Origin: Kingdonia uniflora
Taxonomy: Eukaryota > Streptophyta > Magnoliopsida > Ranunculales > Circaeasteraceae
Assembly: GCA_014058105.1 (NCBI GenBank)
Contig: JACGCM010002435.1
Coordinates: forward strand, 2,852,001-2,916,000
Length of the DNA: 64,000 nucleotides
Direction of reading: 5' to 3'
Part shown: in pieces, positions 21,901 through 31,301 of the stretch
Layout of the letters: the number at the start of each line of letters is the position of its first letter
How positions within the stretch are numbered: position 1 is the first letter of the stretch
Made by a program: the position numbers and the translations under genes
Notes under the pieces: generated by a model
Seen by the model: only the letters and a program-made list of their open reading frames with translations
Databases searched by the model: none
What the model was told of the DNA's origin: nothing

Positions 21901-22730
21901 ATTTTCCCTGCGATGTACCTTTTTTTAGCAGATCGAATAGAGGTCGGCATCTGTCTGATGATTAGGACATAAATCTGCTAAGTGCTGCAATCTTCCCGAC
22001 TAGTTTCTGAACATCCTTTTTTGTCTTTGGTGAAGGCATAACCAAGAGAGCTTGTATGCGCGATGGATCATCTTTAATTCCTCATATGCTGATTAGGTGG
22101 CCCAAATTTTTTCCGGATTGTACGTCAAACTGGCATTTGTCAGGATTCAAATGCATTTTATAAGCTCGCAAAATCTCAAAAGTTGATCGTAAATCTGCCA
22201 GATGGTCTTCTTTCTTGAGAATCTTGCAAAGCATGTCGTCGATGTAAACCTCCATTGTTTTACCGAGTTGATCTTTGAACATTTGCGTCATCAATCTCTG
22301 ATAGGTAGCGCCACCATTTTTCACTTTTGGAGTGTGTCGATTGAGATCCATGAAATCGACGCAGATTCTGATCTTACCGTATTTCTTTGGGACAGCGACA
22401 ATGTTCGAGATCCAGTTCGGGTAAATAGTTTTGCGGATAAAACTGAACTCAATCAATTTGTCGATCTCTTTGTTTACTTCGTCTCGTATTTTTGGTGCTA
22501 AAGTTCGTTGCTTCTGTTTAACCGGTTCTGCCTTTACTTTCAACTCTAGCTTGTGGCACGCCATGGCTGGATCGATCCCTGGCATTTCATGGAACGTCCA
22601 CGCAAAAACATCGTGGTTATCCGAAAGGAATTGTATGAGACTTGAGCATTCCTCCGTGCTCAAGAGGGTCCCGATGTGAATTCCTTTTTGTGCGCCGTTG
22701 ATCTCGATATATTCTATTAGTTCGGCGCTT
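21900..22730 (-). pseudogene. Reverse transcriptase of element 2 with internal deletion
   Basis: The 193-codon frame on - (22,663-22,082) begins with VFAWTFHEMPGIDPAMACHK, then WISNIVAVPKKYGKIRICVDF. It passes directly from DLNRHTPK to VKNGGATYQRL near 22,325-22,345. The roughly 60-70 residues normally lying between, with the motif A Asp and the FG block, are missing, yet the frame stays open. The YIDD box (about 22,235-22,246) and the LNPDKCQF, GKNLGHLIS end are intact. A TGA near 22,079 follows. RT would be inactive without motif A. Confidence 0.85.
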
Positions 22731-22768
22731 GGCAGCTAATGTTTAGCTGGTACTGAATGTTGTAATTG

Positions 22769-23314
22769 CTATGTTGGAGCTGATGTAGCTGGCTCAGCTT
22801 CAATAGTATTATCGCAAGCTTGAGTTAATTTTTGCCTGCCTTTGATTTCGTAGATCCATCCTTTCCAGTCGAACTGTAATGCTTGATGATATGTGGAGGG
22901 AATAGCTTTCATGTTATACAACCATGGTCGTCCCAGGATGCCCAGGTAATGGGATTTTGTATTGATGACGTAAAAAACTACGTCAAGTGTGATTGGTCCG
23001 GCCGTGATGGAAAGTGTAATTTTTCTCACGTGTTCTTCCTTGGAACTGTTGAATCCAGAGACGTTGATGTCACTTGGTTCGACTATGTCCGCTAAACCCA
23101 TTTGGTCGATCGTGCTCTGGAATAGTAGTTCGATGCTGCTGCCAGTGTCTACCATCATTGTATGTAGAACTATGTTCTTCATTTTTAAGATGATGATGAG
23201 AGCATCATGATGTGGGAAGTTGATGCGACGTACGTCACAGTCTTTGAAAGAAATCCCAGATCGTCGGTTGTTGGATTCTGGCAACAAACGAGCTTCTTTA
23301 TCTACCATTGTCAA
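22769..23314 (-). pseudogene. Aspartic protease domain of element 2
   Basis: The frame is open for 181 codons. The catalytic motif is VDTGSSIELLF, about 23,140-23,170 on -. It is preceded by ISFKDCDVRRINFPHHDALIIIL and followed by the family box YLGILGRPWLYNMKAIPSTYHQ near 22,880-22,950. It cleaves the gag-pol polyprotein in functional relatives. The domain itself looks intact, but it lies between a broken gag-protease linker with several stops (23,315-23,596) and a deleted RT. Confidence 0.85.
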
Positions 23315-23596
23315 ATCATGGCATTGTCCAACGCGTCTGCGCTTGTATCTATTGGAGTGGATGACTGTCTAAGTCTCCATGAAGTATAAATGTTTTTCCT
23401 CATTTACTTCATCAGTCTGGACGATCGTGATTTCAGTTTTGCAGCTGCCATCTTAGTAACTTTTTACGTCCACAATATATTCAAGCATCCGACCATGCAA
23501 AAATATACTTAAGAAGATAAATTTCAATATGAAATACTATTCCGTGTCATGATGGTGGATCTTGCGGTGAATGCAGTACGGCTTTCCTGGTATGGG

Positions 23597-24540
23597 TTAA
23601 AGAGTATTGGCATTTTTGAAGAGTTTATCCTTTTGCAGTACCGGATATATGTTTGTAATAGTAGTTGTCAACTGTGGTAAGTGCAGAACTGGTCTCTTTT
23701 GTCCTTGGCGTGTTCGATCATCATAGGACTTGAAACGTTTCTTATCACCTCTGTAGTCTTTACTGTTATTGTGAGTACGTTCTCCGGTATGATCGTTGGT
23801 GGATAAAGCGATGCGCTGAGGTTTTTGTTTCTCAGTCGTCAATCTTTCGAGGTCGATGAAATTGTTGACCTTTTCCATCATATCCTCTAAAGTTAGCGGC
23901 TTGTTGAGGATCATATGTTCCTTGACTCGTCTATCTAAGAGTAACGCATTGGTACAAGCGAAGATCGTGATCTTTTTGTCGAAGTTATCGAGTTTTTGAG
24001 CTAGCCTAAAAAAATTTCTGGTGAATGTCTCCAATCTTTCCCCTGGTGCCTGCTTAAGACTAAACAAAGAGTAAAGACTTTCCTCCTTATCTTTATTATG
24101 TGAATAGTTCTTGATGAACAGTTTGCGAAGTTGCTCGAAGGTGAGGATAGATCCTTCATCGAGTGTGTGAAACCATCGTAGAGGCTCACCTTTTAAGCTA
24201 GTCGGGAATAGAGGGTAGAGGATGTGGTTGGAGAAGGAATACAGCCTCAAGGAATCTTGAAAATCTTGGACGTGTTCCACAGGATCCCCCCCTTCGTATT
24301 TCTGAATCGTTAGAGTGTGAAAACCGGTTGGTACTTTTTTGTCTAGCAACTCCTGTGCGAGTGGACTCTTCTGTAATCTTGCATAGTTGTTTCTTCCAGT
24401 GAGTATTTGAGCGTTTAAGAGCTCTTTGAGGCGTTTGTCCACCTGCTCTGGAGTGAGATGTTGTCGAGATGTGACAGCTCATCTTATTGTTGGTCCTCTC
24501 GCAGGATTATGCTCTCCTGTTGCTTCACCCATACGGTCAA
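23597..24540 (-). pseudogene. gag of element 2
   Basis: The open frame 24,442-23,597 (281 codons) holds a capsid-like core: FHTLTIQKYEGGDPVEHVQDF, then PTSLKGEPLRWFHTLDEGSI, then LFSLKQAPGERLETFTRNFFRL. The Arg/Lys-rich end is THNNSKDYRGDKKRFKSYDDR. Codons upstream to about 24,540 continue it (MGEATGEHNPARGPTIR) but cross a TGA near 24,480. A classical CCHC zinc knuckle is not seen; the frame stops near 23,597, before the part where element 1 has CxYH...C. It is homologous to 350-1,560 of element 1. Confidence 0.8.
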
Positions 24541-24974
24541 AGATTGAAACTCGAGGTTTTTCTCTGTTTTGCTCCTCTTGTGGTTGTAGATCTATTACCA
24601 CTCCAACGGGTAATGGTGGATTGATGTGACTCTGAGGTAGGACGGGCTCTTGCTAAATTTGAGGAAGGGCGATATTTTTGCCACAATGTCCCAGGCGATC
24701 ATGGACTGTTATCCTCGAGGCCGCGGGCAAAGCGTTCTGCTGTCTTGGATTTACCGTTATTTGAGTTTTGAGTGCTCTGACTGTGTCCTGCATGCTGGCG
24801 AGTTGTTTCTCCAGCTCTATTCGTCATTCGGTTTCTGCTTGTACAGTTGTTCGCAGATCCGTCACTCCTTCGGCAGCGTCAGGCAGGGCGTGGTATGATT
24901 TGTCTTAATTTGCCATCTTTCAAAGATGAATGCGGTGAAAACTGGATTGGAGAACACTGAGTGTAATCTTCATT

Positions 24975-24992
24975 CCCACAGACGGTGCCAAA
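24975..24992 (-). promoter_or_regulatory. Primer-binding site of element 2
   Basis: On - the LTR end ATTACA is followed immediately by TTTGGCACCGTCTGTGGG. It begins TGGC a base or two after the LTR, like tRNA-complementary sites of plant Ty3/gypsy elements. I do not assign the tRNA. The equivalent site beside LTR A (10,847-10,864) has several changes. Confidence 0.65.
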
Positions 24993-25757
24993 TGTAATAG
25001 CCTATTTTTGTATTGCACAAAGATAGCGTTTTACACCTTCGAAATCTAGTATGTTTAGTTATGAACGAGAAACAAACAACACTAGATTTAGCGTGGAAAA
25101 CTCTTTAATGGGTTAAAAACCATGACCTCTCCTGAGGATTTTAGAAAGAGAGAGAGGTATATTTAGACTGCTAGCTATTAGAAAGAGAGAGAGGGATGTA
25201 GAAAAGATCTCTTAGAGGTTCTCACATCAGCCTCTCTAATTCGTAGCTATCTAGTCTTATTTATAGGTCATATAATATGACCGTTGGTTACATTGATGAG
25301 GAACGTTACAATATCGGGTTTTGATGAGTCTTCATGGTGGTCTTTTGTAACGTCTTGACACTTGTTGATCTGTAACGGATCCATTAACATTCTTTAGTTG
25401 TAGCTTCAGACCGTTGGGAAGATACGATCTCTTGTGATGCTCGTATGCATACGACCTGTTGATAAGTGGAGGAGTATCTTCTGTAGCGCGAAGTCACAGG
25501 ATGCTTTGATATCTCCGAACTGTTGATGAAGATATGATCTCTAATAGTGTCCGAGTTTATTCGAACTATTGATAGATATCTGAGTATTTTCTGCAGTGCG
25601 ATGTTATTGGATGTTATGTCATCCCCGAGCTGTAGATAAGGAAGTCTGTATTACAATCTCCTTGCTTTTAGTCCTTGATTGGTTATCAGTATGTTTACTC
25701 GAGCTATGCGAGTTCGAATATCAGACTCAGTACAAGGATTGGAAATAATCCCTCACA
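24993..25757 (-). repeat. LTR B: 5' LTR of element 2
   Basis: 765 bp in direct repeat with 10,865-11,631. On - it starts TGTGAGGGATTATTTCC and ends GGCTATTACA. Its outer edge abuts LINE ORF1 codons, so 25,757 is a true insertion boundary. Confidence 0.9.
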
Positions 25758-26600
25758 CCCCTGGAGGGATGTTATCCTTTTCTCCTGACAGTGCCGAGTT
25801 GGGTTGTTCTATATCTGCCTCCACGTCCCTTAGTGTTGCAAACTTATTTAATGTGCTAGCATCGCTTTTCTCTTTGGGTGATGTGGGTTGTTTGCTGCTG
25901 TTCTTTATCCGTGACAATTCAGAGTTCGTAGGAATTTTTTCATGTTTATGCAAATGATTTGCTGGCCTTGGCATGCTTGGGGGTAAATTGGTGGTGAAAC
26001 CGTACTACTCTCTTCCAGTGTCTCCTGTAAGTAAGTATGTTTGCTTGCAATATCAGTGTTTTTTCTTCCCATGTCCTTGGTTTGGGGTTGCTTCTCATGG
26101 ATTATGACGTCTTGGTTGCCCCTGTTACCCTTAGCACCTCCTTGTGTTGTCTTCGGCTTGTTCTTGTTCAGATCCGAGTCATTCAGTCGAAATGTTTTTT
26201 GCACTATTTTGTATTCGGCAATAATGTGCCCAACAGTTTTGCAGTGATTGCAGTATTTTGGGACTCGATGTAGTAGTACTTCCTGTTTAATGATGTTGCC
26301 CTCCACCTCAAGCAGAATGTGGCTAGGGATTGGTTTCGACAGTTCGATATCAACTAGCACATTCGCATGGTATCCAGTCTTGATTTCGTGTCGAGTGATC
26401 GAGCTGAATAGGAGTTCCAAGCGTCATCCCAAGTGACATGATAATTTTTTGCTCCACATTTTTATAGGCAACCCGGGGAATTTACACCAAATTAGAGCAT
26501 TTGAATTACAATGTCTATCAACCAAAAAGAATGGGTTCTAAGGCATAAGTCTCATAGGCATTTGTTCGACCATCCAGGGCCCTCTGCTCCATACAACCAT
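25758..26600 (-). pseudogene. LINE (non-LTR retrotransposon) ORF1 remnant, cut by element 2
   Basis: On - from about 26,600, the codons read EGPWMVEQMPMRLMP, then NPFF, IWCKFPGLPIKMW and VLVDIELSKPIPSHILLEV. This is the DUF4283-like N-terminal domain of plant L1-type ORF1 proteins. It is followed by a CCHC knuckle with correct spacing, CNHCKTVGH (about 26,235-26,262), in which the last Cys is Tyr (TAC). A basic/polar tail continues to 25,758, where the LTR of element 2 begins. Stops are present where TGG is expected (after RLMP) and near 26,412. ORF2 (endonuclease/RT) is not in the window. Confidence 0.7.
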
Positions 26601-27574
26601 CACAGGAATATTGTATTTGTTATTTTGAGAATAATTCTCGTTCTATTAAGTATTTCTCGTTGGCAGGCACTACATGAGTCGAAACTGAAAGATCAAGAGG
26701 GCTACATTCCTTGCAACTTTATAACAAGAACAATGTGGACAAACTTTACGAGTTTTCATGCACATTGTTTATGCCTGTTGTGTTCCGTAATTTATGTTGT
26801 ACTACTCATCGAGGCAGACGCACATACGTTTCTCTTACGCCTTTATCTACCACCTTAATTTATTCATAGGCCACGTCGTTTCGCCTCTATCTATTTATCA
26901 CTTTTAAAGGATTAGAAATACACATCTGTATACATCGAACACCATAAAATAGAGTTTGCTAGAGACTTCATTAGGTGGTCCATATGTTTGGCCTTATTAT
27001 GCAGATAGTAAAGTATGAGCAAAGGATAAGGACCGGAGGATATAGCATGAGAAAAATGACACCAAGAAAGCAACCAAGAATTTGTTGCCTACACGTTGTT
27101 TCCAAAGTAACTCTGCATAGCATTACGACATCAATACACGCAAGAGGTTGAGTCAGGATTTTGCCATTCCGGGTTGAGTTAAACATGTTAGACAAATTTA
27201 CCTGTTCAACTAGGATTCAATCATACTCCAGGCCAGGGAACAAAATTTTATTCTGAGATACGGTGCCATACAACTCTATGCCTCTCCATTCTAACGGAAG
27301 GTGTTGTTCAGACTTACCGCCCATACTAAGTGAGAGTGCTAGCCGACTAATGAAAATTTTCACGTATGTGCTCAACGGTGAAATGTCAAAGTCCGCCTAC
27401 TATGAGCTGGGGGCGGAACCACTAGTAGACTACGCTAGGCTAAAACCGGCGGTAAATTCTCAAAAGAAAAATATTGTATACTCTTTATGTCTTATCTTGG
27501 TTGAATTGTAGCATAACTACCCACTACAACGCAACAGTACAAATCAGTGGTACTTCTCTCTCTCGAGACTATAA
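26601..27574. other. Unassigned sequence between LINE remnant and Harbinger element
   Basis: No protein similarity, repeat array or RNA gene is seen. The only frame of note, 27,263-27,511 on +, has no recognised motif and a composition consistent with chance. The stretch may include the LINE 5' region or host intergenic DNA. Confidence 0.4.
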
Positions 27575-27609
27575 GAGCATCTCCTAAAGTGTCTGACTGC
27601 CTTAAATGC
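27575..27609 (+). repeat. Left terminal inverted repeat of the Harbinger element
   Basis: GAGCATCTCCTAAAGTGTCT and following bases match the reverse complement of 34,825-34,859, with four mismatches in the first 29 positions. It is preceded by TAA. Confidence 0.85.
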
Positions 27610-27696
27610 AAAAAAGCCAAATCCAAGGTAGTCAGACTCAATTTCTTCCAAGGGTACCTGACTTGGAATTTAAACTAATTCAAATAAGCGCATAAC

Positions 27697-27765
27697 ACTT
27701 GGGCGCCTGTTTGAATTTATAAAAAAAAATCAGGCGCCTGCCTAAGTCTTAGGCGCCTGTTTCAC
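27697..27765. repeat. Left subterminal GGCGCC motif cluster
   Basis: Several copies of GGCGCCTG or AGGCGCC occur within 70 bp, including the palindromic GCCTAAGTCTTAGGC. The same motif family recurs in the right subterminal region and in a hairpin at 31,051-31,140. Subterminal repeats commonly act as transposase-binding sites in DNA transposons; that role is inferred here. Confidence 0.7.
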
Positions 27766-28294
27766 TTAATCAAATATGACGAACTGTTGTTTCTCTTTTG
27801 TTCAATTTTCGCCCAAAGCTCTCTTCTCTTCAAGTATCTTTCTCTCTCTCTCTCTCTCTACACACATTTAGTTTGAATTTCCTTGGTGTAATGCGCGTAA
27901 GATTCTATCAAATCCAACACTTTGTTACTTGATAATTTAGGGTATTCTCAGATTTTGTGATTCTTGGTGTATTTTAGGATATTGTAAATTTTTCCCAATA
28001 TTGTGATTTCTTGGTAGAATTTAGGGTATTGATTGAATTTGGTTTTCATAGTGTTGAAATCGCCAATTTTCACTCCTCTTGCATCCCAAAGTTTCACTCC
28101 AATGTGTTGAAATTAAGGTATTGTGTGGAAAATAGCGTTGAAAACGACGAATGCGTCTTGGTGCTTTAATAGAATTTGACATTATGTTGATAAGAATTTG
28201 GCACCCTCTTATTGATTTAATACTTCCTATTGCCCTGAGTACTGTGATGGTATTTATATAAATTAGTATGTATTTATTAATGCAGGATTTGACA

Positions 28295-30682
28295 ATGTCC
28301 TCAGAAGAGGAAGAATATGACGGAACCAGCGATGAGGAAGGATCTGAAACCAGCGAAGAATATACCGAATCTAATGTTTCACAAATACATTTTTTATCTG
28401 GCAAAAAACGGAAAATCGAGTTTGAAGAAGTTGTCAATGTTTCCACTGAACCTCCTCCACCTCTTCCGCAATATTATGGAGCGCGTGACTTTCCGCAACT
28501 CACACAACCGGATGGGAATACTCATTTGTTCACATCGGTTGCTACTACATCAGTAAGTTGAAATAACGCAAATTAGTAAATTATTGGTTTTATACTTATT
28601 TTAAAGTATTTACTTCCGGTAGAATTTAATTTAGATATTCTTATTTGTATTTATTAATGCATTTGCAGGCTCGAGTTGGATTTAAATATCGATCCATTTT
28701 AGCCAAGCTCCGTGAAATCTACTTAATAGTTGTAAAGGTACCTCACTTGAAGTAGAGATTAAAGGCGACCAATTTGATGAGTGTATTTGATTGTAAAATT
28801 GGGAATGAAGACAACCAAGTAGTTTTGGCGATGGTTGAGCGTTGGTGGCCAACCACTCACACATTTCACCTACCTTGTGGAGAGTTATGGATAACTCCTA
28901 GAAATTTTACTGTGTTTACCAGGATAGGTATCGAGACAGGAGACCCGATGATATTTGAAGACTTTTACACAGAATACGGTAACGCCATAACAATTTTTCC
29001 TAATATGGAGTCTAAAGATTATGAAAAATAATGTGTTAGTTTTGCTCACCTCGAGACTTACCTTGACCATACAAGAGTAAACATCAACGATAAGGCTAAT
29101 GCCAAAACAATCTTTAGAGTATTTATGTTATTGTACTTTGGAGGTGTCTTATTTGGGAACTCGAAGAGTTGGGTTCGACTAGAGTTGATAGGTCCAATTG
29201 CCATCATAGAAAACAAGACTTATACGATAGACTTCGGCTTCACTATATTAGGGCATCTATACTACTGCCTTGATCAGGCATCGAAACAGGAGGTGAAATA
29301 CATCGGCGGCCTTTTCCAATTGATCGAGGTAGAATAATTTTATTTAATAGTTCTAGTTATTTATTTTTTTAGAATTCAAGATTATTTGGATAATTAATAT
29401 TTGTTTTTATCTTATGCAGCATCATTGCTACGAGTATTGTCAGATAGGCCATCATATCTTGATAGATAATAGGTTGGATAATTTTTTGCCAATGATGTTA
29501 GCCTGGCAAACTACAAGATAAAAATTTATGGGAAATAAGGCGAAGTATCATCTAGCACTGATGAGGCAACAACTGGATTTGCGTATAATCAATAACATGC
29601 AATGGGCGCCCTTTAGAAATATGAAAGATGCACTAAAGCAGGAGGTAACCATCGCTAGAAATATCAGTCGTAAAAGAGTACTCCTGCAATGCCCATTTGG
29701 TGGATATGAGTGGTATCTTAGGGACCGTTGTTGGGCTCAACTAGACATTGTGCAGTGTCGTACGACCCTCCAGAGAAACTCCATTGCTTCCCGACTTCCG
29801 ATGGGGTTAGTTCCCTCCGAGCAGCGGGCTGGATCGAAGCACAACATTATATAGTGGGTCACCATGTCGACTATGATGCCTATTGGATGCATATTTCACA
29901 TGGTGCACTCATGTCAGATATTGCGAGGTGTAGAAACTTTGACATCCCAGGCCTTAGTACTTTGACAGGCGGAGTTACCTTTCCACATGTTGAGTTTCCC
30001 ACTGTAGATTTTTCTACTCAGGAGACATAAATCCCTCCCCCACAGTTTGGTGATTACCCTGGATGGATTTTGGAGTTAGGGTCACCACATGGGATCACTA
30101 CAGGTTTTTCTACTTAGGAGACACAAATCCCTCCCCCACAGTTTGGCGATTACCCTGGATGGATTTTGGAGTTAGGGTTACCACATGGGATCACGTGGCA
30201 TACCATTCACTTAATTACTACGACCTCTACTATAGACGTGCCAACAGGATATGATTTTTTCTCTATGACTGAGGGTATGTGGGAGTTTACACATGATAGG
30301 ACATTAGATTTGGAGGCTCGACACCTTCATGACGAGAGTCGTATTACACAATTAACAAAGAACTTGAGACGTGCAGAGGACCGTCTTTCCCAATTGAATA
30401 AATATTTAGATGGAGAAGTAAGTTGTTTAAAAGAATCATATAATATATTTTCCGTTTAATTAATATATTCTGTTTTAATTCATATTGATATTCCCATTTT
30501 GTATGTTTCAGGGGATTGAAGTCGGATGGGAAGATGAAGCAGAAACTTCTCAAGCGAGAACTTCTCAAGCGGGGACTTCACGTGGGAGGGGTTCACGGGG
30601 GAGGGGTTCGCGGGGAAGGACATCTGAAGGTGGGGCCGCTCCTCCTCGACGATCAAGACGTAACCGGGGATCTTTTGTTTAG
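28295..30682 (+). pseudogene. Plant mobile domain (PMD) gene inside the Harbinger element
   Basis: Four exons join in phase at GT-AG borders: 28,295-28,552, 28,669-29,328, 29,420-30,417 and 30,512-30,682. Exon 1 is acidic (SSEEEEYDGTSDEEGSETSEE) with a small basic patch. Exon 2 has the PMD core VERWWPTTHTFHLPCGELWI and continues through FRVFMLLYFGGVLF to DFGFTILGHLYYCLDQA. Exon 3 carries the domain's second half (HHCYEYC..., LQCPFGGYEWYLRDRCWAQL) and a helix (RTLDLEARHLHDESRITQL). Exon 4 is an RG/SR-rich tail. PMD proteins (MAIN/MAIL and PP7-long relatives) act in nuclear gene and transposon silencing. The role of this copy is unknown. Stops lie at 28,753, 29,029, 29,519, 30,028 and 30,115, with one 1-nt shift near 29,755. 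Confidence 0.75.
30011..30202 (+). repeat. 96-bp in-frame tandem duplication in the PMD gene
   Basis: Two copies of a 96-bp (32-codon) unit encode IPPPQFGDYPGWILELG-type sequence. Copy 1 reads CAG GAG ACA TAA at 30,019-30,030. Copy 2 reads TAG GAG ACA CAA at 30,115-30,126. Each copy has one stop where the other has the sense codon. Confidence 0.95.
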
Positions 30683-30730
30683 TATTGTATGGGTGTTGAC
30701 GAGAATCGTTTGTTTAGTATTGTATAGCGT

Positions 30731-31057
30731 GTTGTAAAAGAATCTTTTGATTTTAATGGAATATTTTGCTTATTCTTATGCAATTTACACTTTACAAATT
30801 ACAATATTGTGTTGATGGATGTTGTATTCTATTCCTCTTTGCTTTCATTACAATTTACACCCTTAAAGGAAAAAAAATTACTCAGTCAAATTATAATAGT
30901 GCGTTGTAAAGGAATCTTTTGATTTTAATGGAATTTGTTGTTTATTCTTATGCAATTTATAATTTACAAATTATAATATTGTGTTGATGGATGTTGTCTT
31001 CTATCCCTCTTTGTTTTCATTGCAATTTACACGCTTCAAGGAAAAAAAATTACTCAG
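30731..31057. repeat. 172-bp tandem duplication after the PMD stop codon
   Basis: The unit begins GTTGTAAAAGAATCTTTTGA at 30,731 and GTTGTAAAGGAATCTTTTGA at 30,903. Each copy ends in an A-run followed by TTACTCAG. It probably lies in the 3' UTR of the PMD gene. The second copy runs straight into the hairpin at 31,051. Confidence 0.9.
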
Positions 31058-31140
31058 CGCAACAAGCGCCTAAGACATAGGCGCCTGATTATTTTTTTTC
31101 AATCAGGCACCTATGTCTTAGGCACCTGTTGCGCTGAGTA
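31051..31140. repeat. Near-perfect hairpin of GGCGCC-type motifs inside the Harbinger element
   Basis: Arms of about 40 bp (31,051-31,090 and 31,102-31,140) pair around a T-rich loop. They run TACTCAGCGCAACA... against ...TGTTGCGCTGAGTA with a few mismatches. The arms contain GCGCCTAAGACATAGGCGCC-type sequence, like the element's two subterminal clusters. The hairpin sits exactly between the PMD gene and the transposase gene. Confidence 0.9.
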
Positions 31141-31301
31141 AATATTTTTTTCTTCTCCCAAGGGCTATATTTGTTAGTAACGGCTATATTTTGTCCGTAA
31201 CGACTATAAATTGTAAAATGCATCTATAAGCCAATCCCCACATCTCATATTATCCAAAAACTAATTTCGATATTCTCTTAGTTGCAATTTCAGTGTTGTG
31301 A

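Larger units (their letters stand above)
10865..25757 (-). mobile_element. Ty3/gypsy LTR retrotransposon, Tat lineage (element 2), both LTRs present
   Basis: Read on -, the order is 5' LTR (25,757-24,993), primer-binding site, gag, protease, RT, two RNase H domains, integrase, 143-bp tandem array, reverse-orientation ORF on +, polypurine tract and 3' LTR (11,631-10,865). It spans about 14.9 kb. The LTRs differ by about 5% by eye, mostly transitions, in the roughly 430 bases I compared. gag and protease frames are long and open. RT has an internal deletion, and the later pol and the reverse ORF carry stops. The left side at 25,758 cuts a LINE ORF1, so it inserted into that LINE. No matching target duplication is expected because its other end continues into element 3. 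Confidence 0.9.

Noticed and set aside
27263..27511. 82-codon + frame between the LINE and Harbinger elements
   Set aside because: No recognised family, no splice context and no repeat support. Length is within chance for this much sequence.
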